In this document: positions 35,365 to 45,900 of the stretch, piece after piece
How the letters are laid out: every line of letters starts with the position of its first letter
Position numbering within the stretch: the stretch's first letter is position 1
The notes under the pieces: generated by a model
What the model was told of the DNA's origin: nothing
The model's database searches: none
What the model saw: the letters and a program-made list of their open reading frames with translations, nothing else
Origin: Undaria pinnatifida
Lineage: Eukaryota; Sar; Phaeophyceae; Laminariales; Alariaceae
Length of the DNA: 64,000 nucleotides
Direction: 5' to 3'
Assembly: GCA_012845835.1 (NCBI GenBank)
Contig: JABAKD010000022.1
Coordinates: forward strand, 10,744,718 to 10,808,717
Program-made: the position numbers and the translations under genes

Positions 35365-35720
35365 TTGTAATCCGCCCTGCAGCTTTTAGCTCGACATGGT
35401 AGGGATGCAAAAGCGAGAGGTTCAGCTGATTCAGCAGCTCCATGCTCACGAGCACGAAGATGTTCTTTGTGCGGCAGCAGCAGCTACGTACACTGCAGCA
35501 CTACTCGTAGACTGCGTACCAGCAGTTGTTGTGTTGTAATCTAATCCGCCGGTAGCTTTTAGCTCGACAGAGTATGGGTGAAAAAGCGAGAGGTTCACCT
35601 GATTCAGCACCACCATACCAGGTATCAAGCACGAGGATGTTCAATTACAGCCGCGGCAGCAGCAGCAGCTACACTGCAGCAGTACTCGTAGACTGTGTAC
35701 CAGCAGCTGCTGCGTACCAA
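35365..35720 (-). repeat. tandem duplication, period about 175 bp
   Basis: Two copies share GCTTTTAGCTCGACA, AAAGCGAGAGGTTCA, CTGATTCAGCA and CTGCAGCA.TACTCGTAGACTG. Both minus-strand copies can encode a similar peptide (LNQxNLSLxHPYxVELKA), which hints at a coding ancestor, but I cannot name it. Confidence 0.75.
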
Positions 35721-36925
35721 ATACAATGAGAGCTTTCACCCGGGACCTGGGAATGGCTGCGACCTGTTAGCCTACCGCGAGCTTATCACCTTGCTGTCGT
35801 GCAGGATCCTGCCAACATCGCTAGTTGGTGCCATGATAGATGGAAAGCTGAACTCGAACTGCTCTGCTGACTGCTGACTGATTGATGAATGCTGAATGCA
35901 AATTAATGAATACCGAGTGCAGGATGCGCTATTAATAGTTGGGTTTGGTTTATGTGGGACACAAAGAGGCCCCGACATTGCGACGCCTGCCACGGTTTCT
36001 AACCCCGACCTAACGTGTGACAAACGGATATCGGATATCCGGATATCGTCACAACAAGCAGCACAGCAGCAAGAGTTGGTCTTGAGCTGTAGCTGTCAGT
36101 ACGAAATACGGGATATTTCTTGTGGGTGGGCACTTTATATTGCCGAGCGGATGGTGTGCACAGTCTGCCTATACAAGTACAGGCAAGAGGTCGCACAGGA
36201 CACGGAGCACTGAAAAATCCAGACTGAGATTTTACACGAAAATAAATACTCGCAAAGATATACCGGTAGTCTAGTCTACTCTTTTAGAAGTCGTTGTATA
36301 CAACGACTCCGTGCTTCCCTCGTATCATCAATGAATATATCGTTTGCGCGTCTGTTTCTTTTTTGTCATGTACTGGTACTACTGCCATTACTGCTGGTAC
36401 AGGTCTTTCCGGTCTCTGCCTCGACCACGTTTATTTTTTCAGTAAAACTGCAGCACATTCCATACACCGAAATAATGCGTGTGATGGCACCCATCGTGGT
36501 TATTGCACCCATCGCAGTCCAAGTAGTACCGGTGCAAGAAAAAAAGCGAGAACGAAAAAATTGATTTAGCTCGATATTCGCACCCATATCGCGGGTATCG
36601 CACTCACCCGCGGCGCGATAACCCCGGTAAAAAAATCACTTCGGGTGTACGGTTGCGTGTTGCCACGAATTGCTGCGGGGCAAGTGTTCAGTTGTAGCAT
36701 CACGAGTACAAGAGTACTCGCAGTACTTCACAAGCAACCGAATTGTGTGTGCGCGTAACAGAGATCATCTGCGCGGGATTTCGTTTTTCTTGAAAAAAAG
36801 TGAAAATTTTTAAAAACGTTTTGTATTCCCGCGCCTAATTTTTTTGGGGGTATTTCGCCGCATTTTTTTTTTGTTTCTCCGCGTCTGCGGTCTGCGGTCA
36901 GTTATGTTGTGGGTTACGTGTGTTG

Positions 36926-37212
36926 TGTTGTGGTATTCCCCTGGGAGCCTAACAACGCGTAAGATATGGGATACCGCTGAATATAAAAGGGCTTCACAAA
37001 CGTGCCTTTGAAAGCATGTACGTATAGATAGGAAAAAGGGGATGATGTTTTTGTCTCGCGGAATTGAACGCTATTCAGTTCCGTGGCGTGTGTGGAACTA
37101 CGACAAGAGCTTATCTAGTACAAGTGAGGGACAAACGTGGAACCTGCCTAGTAGAGAAACCTGCAAAGGGCGGCCTGTGTCTGTAACAACAGCCCTTTAA
37201 TCGTATTATACA
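36926..37212 (+). mobile_element. LTR (about 287 bp) with an adjacent primer-binding site
   Basis: Starts TGTTGTGG and ends ATTATACA, with a second copy at 40,931-41,207. It is followed at 37,213 by TGGCGTCGACGGCAGGAT, the same primer-binding-site sequence as in the 56.9-kb miniature element. No internal coding region or matching 3' structure was recognised, so this may be an LTR with a stub of internal sequence. Confidence 0.55.
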
Positions 37213-38579
37213 TGGCGTCGACGGCAGGATGGCAGCCTTAATCTTATTATAGTTGCTACTTACCGGTATCCCGTACGGCAGAACTGTACCTGGTATGGTA
37301 CAAATAAGGAAGCCGCCGCTGTGTGGTATTATTCAATATTATTGCACCATTATTAGCCGCTGTGATCTCATTCAGCATCGCACCCATCGTGGCTATCGCA
37401 CGGGGGGGTGCGTTGACAAAGCTAGAACAAAGTGCTTTAATTCGATTTTCGCACCCCCATCGGAGTTATCGCACCCATCGGAGTTATCGCATCGGGTGCG
37501 ATAACAATCCAAAAGAAAGGAACGATCGCACCCGTGGATGCCATCACACGCATTATTATTGCGGTTCTTCCGGGTTAAGAGAAAGCGCCTAGTTTTCAAA
37601 AGAAATACAAGAAATTCGTCGAACTCACGGCTGACGTCCTTGAAATATTTTTATAAAATACAAAACGCAGCCAAGAATTCTGCTTCTTGCTTGAGGTCCG
37701 TGTCGTACTTGCGATAATTCGATTTTTATTAATAGCTTGCGTGACAGGGGCGAGCTCAGGTCACGCCGGTGGTGAGTCGACGAGCCAAAAGTAGTGCCGA
37801 CCCCATCACGCAAGAACATGACAGAACGGTACCGATATGGCCCTGGACTTAACCTGTGAAACGACACACGCGGGTAATGTTTGCAACAGAAAGGCGCGGG
37901 GAAGGGAACATAACAAAAAAACAACGAGGTGTCCTCTATCCTTCTCCGCAGGGAAGGCCACAGAGTGAACATTCGCCATGCACTTGTCTGTAAGATGTCA
38001 GTAGAAATGGTAGCAGATCACAAGCAAAAAAATAGGGAAGAAATTGGTTTTCTGGCCAAGGCTAGGATAATTATTTGAGAATGAGTGCGTTCCACACTCC
38101 CCCTTAGAGCTGGCGGGCGTTATCGTCTGCCTGAACGAACGGCTAAGCCCTCCCTCTGTCAGAAATATCCAGCGGACAGCACGCAACTAATACCAGAGAT
38201 AGATGTAACATCCAAGCAACACTCGTGCGATTGACCATTGCAGAGCCAGAGGCATCCCTGCATAGCGGTGGTCGGTCCCTGGGTACATATTGCCCCTAAT
38301 ACTACTATTAATACACTGATTAAAAATAAAAATAAAATACACTCACTCCAGCTGTGAGATCGAAGATTTCGTCGAAAGCCATCTTTGCAAGCTGTGTGCG
38401 ATGCTCCGATTGCGCGTATTAGCTGGGTGTGTGTCCTCATTAAGGATGTCACAGGTCTGCTTTGTGAAAGGATATTCGATTTTATCTCGGAACAGCATCT
38501 ACGCTATATTGTCCGAGGGCCAAAATAATCATAATAATAGGATTAAGGTAGACTAGACTAATGTTGTAGCTAAAACATA

Positions 38580-38790
38580 TGTAAGGAAAGGAAGCAGAGT
38601 AGATGTAAGGAGAATATGTGGGGAAAGGAAATGGGGAAATAATGGTTGGCAGAAGATACCGCTGCTTTATGGAGGGATTATTCGACTTCGTAGATACTAT
38701 TGCTTTATGGAAGGATATTCGATTTACATCGGAACAGCATCTACGCTATATTGTCGGAGGGCAAAACTAATAATAATAATCGGAACGGCA
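38580..38790 (+). repeat. dispersed repeat R2, copy 2
   Basis: Matches 22,905-23,075. The segment with TTTATGGA.GGATATTCGA and ATCGGAACAGCATCTACGCT is itself repeated locally (38,470-38,515, 38,700-38,755 and 38,780-38,800). Confidence 0.6.
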
Positions 38791-39469
38791 TCTACGCTAT
38801 ACTTTTTTCTTTTCCTTTTTCTTCCCACCCTTTTGTTCAAACGCCCCACCTACAATCAAAATCGGCAGAGTAGTAAACACTTCTACGCAATTGATATCAC
38901 GTCATTGTATTTCTAGCCATCCATGACGTAGCTTTCATTCATCCCCCCCGCCCCCGCCCCCCCAACGCCCCCTCCTTCCCCACCACCCGCACGATCGCCT
39001 AAACCTAGCACCACGCGTAAAGCAAGCCCCTACATATATGCGTAATACGCGCGATCGGAGTATCACACACAAGCTTGCAAAGATGAGTTTCGACCAATCT
39101 TTGATCTCACAGATGGAGTATTTATATTTTATGTGACCTAAACCTCTTGAAAACTCCCCCCCCCCCCCCACCCCTCTCCTTTATTTTTTCCCCCGCTCCC
39201 TTTTGCTCGAACGACCCACCTAACATCGAGATCTGCCAGACAGAGTAATGAACACTTCCACGCACTTGATATCACCTCATTATCTTTCTAGAGCCATCCA
39301 TGCAGCTGCTGCAATTCGCCCCCCCCCTCAACGCCCCCTCCTTCCCCACCACCCGCACCATCGCCTAGACCTAGCACCACGCGTATAGCAAACCCCTACA
39401 TCTATGCGACATGATTTTTTCGCCCCCCCCCTCCCCCCCCACGTCCTTCAAAACTCCGCCCTCCCCTCA

Positions 39470-40410
39470 CCGGTTATTCGACTTACAGGATTCACTTGAT
39501 AAACTGATGCATTTCCTTTCACAACTGTCAGATTTTGTCCCCCTCAAAAACGGGTTTATAGTTTCCTCGCGCAGACTGGCTAACATCACCCTGTTGACCC
39601 TGATAGCTACACTGTAGTTGCAAGGGGAGTCGCCGACCTATATCGCTAATGAGGACACACAACCCGTAATACGCGCGATCGGAGTATCACACACAGCTTG
39701 CAAAGATGAGTTTCGATAAGATGTTCCATCTCACAGCTGGAGTGTAATTAATTTTTTAACATCGTCGGAGGGCAATAACAATAATATTATTAATATATAC
39801 CTCGTACGAGTATAATACATTTTTTTAGCATTCACAGTTGTTGGTTGTTGGATTCATGATTTTGCGCTTTCACTTTCCGTGGTTTAGATTTTCGATTGTT
39901 TCACTATATTTTGTACTACTGTTGACACTAACGCTGCGCATGTCGGATGCCAAATGAAATGACACAGGTCGGCGACTCCCCTTAGAAATAGGTTTTGTAC
40001 CAGGATCAACTGGGTGATGATGTCAATCAATCTGTGCACGGAAGCTATGAAACCTTTTTTGAGGGGGGGGACAAAATCTGACCTCTGTGGAATGCACCAG
40101 TTTAATTGCGTGTATCCTGTAGTCGTATGAACAGCTTTTGTACCAGGATCAACTGGGTGACGTCAATCAATCTGTGAACGGAAGCTATGAAACCTTTTTT
40201 GAGGGGGGGGACAAAATCTGACCTCTGTGGAATGCACCAGTTTAATTGCGTGTATCCTGTAGTCGTATGAACAGCTTTTGTACCAGGGTCAACTGGGTGA
40301 TGTCAATCAGTCTGTGCACGGAATCTATGGAACCTTTTTCGAGGGGAACTAAATCTGACGGCTGTGAAATAAACCAGTTTATTACGTATACCCTGTAGTC
40401 GTATGACCGG
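39470..40410. repeat. fold-back pair of R1 copies, right arm triplicated
   Basis: R1 lies on the plus strand at 39,470-39,752 and on the minus strand at 39,968-40,410, about 215 bp apart. In the right arm a ~138-bp unit (TTTTGTACCAGG.TCAACTGG through GTAGTCGTATGA) is present three times in tandem, starting near 39,991, 40,134 and 40,273. The structure could form a large cruciform or RNA hairpin. No coding capacity is apparent. Confidence 0.85.
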
Positions 40411-40480
40411 TGAAGGGAGCGGGGCGGGTAAAGGGGGGGTAGGTCGCATATATGAAAAGGGGCTCACTGCACGCTTGATG

Positions 40481-40930
40481 CTAGTAGTAGGCGATGGTGG
40501 GGGAGGCGGGGAATGGGCGGAGGGGGGGGGGGGGGGGGGGGCGTACTCCTTTGTTGCTTGCCTTCGCCATTTGACCATTGACCACGCATCTCTTTCGAGA
40601 CGGAGCACCGTTCCTACTCCTAAAAGAGACACCTCCAACATTTGGGCGCTCATCACGCTTTTTCCATATACTGCATAAAAAGTTTTTGCCTTTCCCATCC
40701 CCTTCCTGTTTCGCCGCCTGTGGCCACCATCTATCTCCTAGGATAGCGATCGTCCTACTGTCTAGTCTACCAAACTCTTCCATGTCGCAATCGTCTAATT
40801 TCCTCGTCTCCTCTAACACATGCCGTTCCTCCTTGTATATTTCACATTCTTCTACCACTATGTGTGAGTCCTACTCTCTATTGTTGCGACACGCGGGCAT
40901 GTATGTGCATCCACGTCCTCCTCTTCCCGA
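40481..40930 (-). pseudogene. C-terminal fragment of a LINE-like (non-LTR) retrotransposon protein
   Basis: A minus-strand frame has the Cys/His pattern expected near the end of such proteins (C..ACRNN ... HIVVEECEIYKEER), then LGDRWWPQAAKQEGDGKGKN and FLCSIWKKRDERPNVGG. An in-frame TAG interrupts it just before DSHIVVEE. Its upstream part continues beyond a solo LTR at 41,208-41,658. Two other copies of its tail lie at 11,070-11,150 and 27,660-27,775. The family assignment rests on composition and motif order only. Confidence 0.5.
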
Positions 40931-41207
40931 TGTTATGGCATTACCCTGGGAGCCTAACAAGGCGTAATATATGGGATACGGCTGGATACAAAAGAGTTTC
41001 ACATACCTTGACGGCATGTGCGTATAGGAAAAAGGGGATGATGCTTTTGCCTCGCGGATTTGAACGCTATTCAGTTCGTCCGTGGCGTTGTGTGGAACTA
41101 AGACAAGAGCTTATCTAGTACAAGTGAGTGACCAACGTGGAACCTGCCTAGTAGGAAAACCTGCAAAGGGTGGCCTGTGTCTGTAACAGCCCGTTAATCT
41201 TATTATT
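40931..41207 (+). mobile_element. solo LTR (277 bp) inserted in the LINE-like remnant
   Basis: Nearly co-linear with 36,926-37,212: shared ATATGGGATAC.GCTG, AAAGGGGATGATG, GAACGCTATTCAGTTC, GAGCTTATCTAGTACAAGTG and AACGTGGAACCTGCCTAGTA. The 4-bp sequence CCGA flanks both sides (40,927-40,930 and 41,208-41,211), consistent with a target-site duplication. The coding remnant resumes on each side. Confidence 0.7.
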
Positions 41208-41658
41208 CCGACTACTGGTATATCTCTTTCTTCTGTCCGGTAGGTCCAGGTCTCCTACGCGAAATCGCAGTTTCAGCTTTTTCGCGTAGTCCATTGGGCC
41301 GTGCAAATACGTTTTTTTTCCAATATCTTCCCTCAAACCCCCGTATATCTCGCAAGTGTTTGTCCTTTTTCGCCTTATTTATTAGCCCTACTAGCCTTTC
41401 TCTTTCTTCTATCCTTTCTTTTAATGATGTCTTGTCCCCGCCAAACTTCTCTATGGACACTACCTCTTCTTGGTCTCCTAAATTCTTCCATATGTTCTCG
41501 CCAACGTTGTTCCATCTTGGGGGGGGGGGTACATTTAAACTTGAAGACCATATACATGAAATTGAGCCACTGCATGGGTGCCTCGAAAGGTAAAGAGGTG
41601 ATATCACCTGTCGGATTGCGATTTTTGGTGGGGCGGAGGTGGAGGGAAGGAGGGGCAT
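41208..41658 (-). pseudogene. upstream fragment of the same LINE-like protein
   Basis: The minus-strand frame encodes WNNVGENIWKNLGDQEEVVS, then KERIEERERLVGLINKAKKD and RGFEGRYWKKNVFARPNGL, and ends at a stop by the LTR junction. The charged, helical composition suits a retrotransposon ORF. The start of the open frame is likely non-coding, because the same G-rich region is found in repeat form at 31,280-31,540. Confidence 0.45.
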
Positions 41659-41871
41659 AACGTATAATCGCTACTGAACTACTTTTCCTGGACTTGCCAG
41701 GGCGAGTTTCTTGTGGGGCTCTTTGTTACAAGAGCATTGATCGGTATCGTAGTCGGTCGGTCCCACACTACGAGCGTACGCATATCATTCCGACAAGATT
41801 TCTTTCCGCCGGCCGCGGGGACGGATCTGAACTGAACTCACCGTTGCAACATATACTGATGTCGTGGGCCT

Positions 41872-42129
41872 GACGCGTGCTACGATAGAGGTGTCACTAT
41901 TCGTCTCAATTTTTCTCTGAATGACTTAAGACACTCCTTAACCCAAAATCGTCGGACATGGGCCATATTTTTTTGCAAGATTCTCGTCGTGTACCTTGGC
42001 CATGGGATTATTCATCCGGGATAGCAGCTGTAGTTCTCTCAAAATCAGTTTTTGGGATAGGTCGTAAGCCCCCAAATTGAGGGGTAGTATTACAAAAAAA
42101 AGTGGTACACCTCTATCGTAGCACGCGTC
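41872..42129 (+). mobile_element. MITE, family M1, with perfect 23-bp terminal inverted repeats (258 bp)
   Basis: The left end GACGCGTGCTACGATAGAGG(TGT) and the right end are exact reverse complements over 23 bp. The interior has TACCTTGGCCATGGGATTAT. No frame of note. The flanks carry a similar sequence on both sides (GGATC(T/C)GAACTGAAC and TGTCGTGG), so the insertion sits within or beside a short direct repeat. It is the reference copy of the family. Confidence 0.88.
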
Positions 42130-42946
42130 GTCATACTTGGATCCGAACTGAACATTAATGGTTGTCGTGGTCTTTCGTTGAAACAGTGTGTTAAAGCAGA
42201 ATACTTGCTGATATTACGGCTGCAAAATAGCAGATATGTGCATTCGAGTAGATGACATTGTCCATCGGTCGAGTTCGGGGGATTTACGAGGTAGTCCTCT
42301 CCGAAGACACGACATGAGGAGCAAAAACAATAAAATCAATTCGAGTTAGTGGGTGGTAGCTGACATGGTAATATTGACGTTGATGGCCGGGGTGCTGCTC
42401 TTCAGCAACCGGGACCATTTGTGTCTCGTGTTCCATGCTTACAAGCTCCAAAATACCGTGATTCACGCGAAAACATCGATAACTCAAAAAAAAAAAAAAA
42501 AGTATTGATTGGTGTACCAGGTACTCGCATAATCTCGACGTCTTGAAAGGCGGAGTTGGCGCATACCAAAAAGTCCACATGAGAAACGAAGCGTAGGGTG
42601 ATAATCTCAAATCTCCCCACCTCTTGCGAAACTTCCCAACACCTCTTGATCATGGCCAAATATTAGGCTGTATTCATCCCAAAAGTAGCAATTGATGACT
42701 GTGCTACCCTCGAAAAACGCCTGCGCATGCAATCTAAGCAGAGCACACAGACGTGGCGTGACAACAGCGAGCGGTACTTTCATCACAGCAGAGGTCAGTC
42801 GCTGCTGCTAAGATGAAAAAAAATAACCCCCCCCATCCCCTCTTCCAGAGCAGCAACTGCTGTAACTTGTCCTCATAGCTGTACAAAAAGCGAACAAAGT
42901 CAAGGCTCTCTCTAGGCATCGTTCGTTCTACATGGAGGCATTATTT
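42130..42946. other. region without a recognised gene
   Basis: Contains an A16 run (42,485-42,500) and a minus-strand frame (42,520-42,659) of plausible composition but no recognised family. The 3' end of PDCD5 follows on the minus strand. Confidence 0.4.
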
Positions 42947-45900
42947 CTACATGAGGTCGTCATCGTTGTCATCCGAGTCTTGATCGTTGAAGTACGTCTT
43001 CCGTTTGATGGTGACCTTGGTCTTCTTCTCCATCTGCGAGCTAACCTGTGGTAGAGCAAAGAACCGGAGATACGACAGGAAAACCGATCAAGACATGCGA
43101 GACCTGGAAACGTCGCCACAAAATGCCACTCTCTTGTCTTAACGCTTCTCTGCGGTCGCCAGCGGACATCCTGGATGAATGCCTGGGTGTTAAAGGTAGG
43201 TACGTATATGGATCTCGCAGAGGTACAATGGATTGCTCGACTTGCTGTGGAGTATTGCACACAGCGGCCAGTCAGTCAGTTCATGGAGATTTCTCTGCTG
43301 CCGGCGGGACACTCTCCAAACGTACTCTAACACAATTATCTGTCATGATCGCGTTAAGATTGGTCTGAGTCCATATATCTAGCCCTGTGTACAGCGATGC
43401 CGGCCCCGGGCTCTTATTAATAAGTTCACGGGTACAGGTGTGGAGGTGTGGGTGACCGCTCTTCTGCGAGCCCCATACATGCAGGGCATACCCATATCTT
43501 GTCACTGATGTTTGGTTACCGAGGCTGCTTGAATTCACAGCATAGCTTCAACGCCATTGTAGGGCGGCATTCCGACGCACGCAGTAATCATGCTATTTTC
43601 CAGAGGTGTGTCGCGGTGGCAGGATTCCAATATATCTAAGTTATGTCGATGTAAGCACTTTGATAATGCAGTAGAGCAGTCACAGACCAGCACAGCATGC
43701 CTTCAGAAACAAACGTGTGCTGCTACGTGGTCCGAGCAAAACAAAAAGAGCAGGCAGCTTGGCGGAGTGCACTGTGCGCACTGTGCGCACTCTAGCCAGA
43801 CACGTTCGAGACAAGCCAGCCAAACCCACCGTCTCCAACACGAGCAACCGGGCCGGTCATGTCGAAAACCCGATAGAAGTGCAAATCGCATGCAACTTAC
43901 GTACGTCACTGCTTACCCGCATCAAAAACCTAAAACAGGCGGTCCAACCACGGCGAAACAAGGCTGCCGCGTACTGCGCACCAACAAAGATAGACCGACA
44001 CAGAAGGCTTGTGAGGCTTGTGAGGCAGTTGAATACATAATTGTATGATACAAATACGAGTGATTCATTTTGTGGAATAGCAGCCATCGTGTCTGACCTG
44101 CCCTAGCATCTGGATGAAATGGTCCTCGGTGACCTTTCCGGCCAGAGCCCCTGATTTTGCGGCGTGGATAAGCATATCTTCCACACGACGTGCCTTGTCC
44201 GGCTTGACCATGGCTGCTCCAGCACAAAAAACAAGCACACAATATCACAAGACAAGTGAAAGAGCGGAAGAAACGACACATTTCGAGGACGGGTTTGCGG
44301 TTGGTGATATCAACAGGCAGGAGGGGTGCGGGTTTGGAAGTAACGTTGACAATGTCGGTATACAGCAGCGGCAATGATGCAGAGTCCGCAGTTTTCAAAC
44401 TAAAAAGAGCCAGCCGGTCGATTCAGAGTCTGTGACTTCTGTAGCAGGTAGGCGCTACGAGCGCAGCTGTAGCATAGGAAACGTAACAGGAGGACAGTTC
44501 AAGCTGTGGCCTTCCCGCACGGCGGCTACGCCGGGGGACGACAGGGCCGAGACAAAAAGACAAAGCCACCACCCGCAAACCAACGAAGACAATCACAGGC
44601 CCCGCAAACCGCTGTGGGGAAAGCGCTCTGAGGTCATAATGCAACGTACGCGTTTGCACCAACATACCCACTTGCTTACATTACACGACCGCATTTATCT
44701 GCGGCGGAAAATCGTGCTATTGCGACGCACCGATGTTGCCCAAGCGAACCCGCGCCTCCGCAGTCATGATTTGATCAAGGATTTGCTTTCGCTGTTCCTT
44801 TTCCTGTTGCTCCTGAAGAAGGAAAGGGGATCAGATTCAAGGAGGGGCGTGTGTATATGGTCAAACGTCACGTAGGTTTCCTGGATGGCAAATGTTCGAG
44901 CATGTTGCGCTACTTGCGGCTGTGAACCGTGTCGACGAAGCACCCCGCTTTGTCGAAGGGGTGTACACCACCAAAGAGGAAACAGAAAGCCAAGGTGCTC
45001 GTTCGATCGATTAGTCGCTCGCAGGATGCTGGTGATTAGAGCTGCGCTGACCCGTGGATTGGCTCGTCGACGTCTGTTCAAGGAGATCAATACTCCATCC
45101 TTGCTACGGGACACTGCAGCAGCTGCTGACGCTCTCTGTCGATGGAGGCCCCGACGAGCCCACCCCGTAGTCTTTCTCGCCGGAAATCAGAACGCGCAGA
45201 ACGACCTACCTATACAGATTATAAGTTTCCCCTTCGGACGTGGGGTGACGCAAGTATCGTGGTTTTCGACTATTAACATCATTGTTTAGTGGAAGCAGAG
45301 TAGAATAATGCATGGAGTTGGGGTGGTACATAATATGTCAATCGCTGAGGTTGATCGGAAATGAAGGCAGGGACGACCCTGAGAATGTAATTTTTATGGC
45401 AATGTTGTATAATCGTATTGCAGCAGCAATTTCGATACAGCCGGCGCAAGCGTTTGGGTGTGACATAATTTGGAGGTAGTCTTGCAGGTTGTGGTAAGTG
45501 CGTGGGGCGCTCCCAAGGATGTGGATTGGTTCGTTCCCGAACCCGTTGGATATGTGCATAATGTATTGTTGAGAGTTTTGCGCAATGTGCGAAACGATTT
45601 CGCTTCGAACTTGGGGCTGAAGCTCTGGGTTGCCAAACACCCGTCGTGCAATAGTTCTTGAAAGGCAGGCACCGTCGCCAACTTCGTCAACGATGTTCCA
45701 GCCGTTATCAGAAGGATGGCGCCGTCAAGGTGGCAGTTGTGCTGAAGTGACAGTGTATGGAAGGAGCGGTGGTCGATAGAAGAGCGGACCGAATTTGGGC
45801 AATCCGAGTCCTGTAGCTGCGGTTATGAACGGCTCAAAAAAAGACGCAATTAGCTACGTGAGGTACACCGTTAATTAAACGTTCAGGGCGCACTAGACAC

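Noticed and set aside
43590-44048. Open frames on the plus strand between PDCD5 exons 3 and 4
   Set aside because: Low-complexity composition, antisense to an intron, no family support.
44885-45289. PDCD5 first exon close to exon 2
   Set aside because: Frames upstream of 44,812 gave no acceptable N-terminus with a phase-0 donor, whereas 56,571-56,675 fits in phase and composition.
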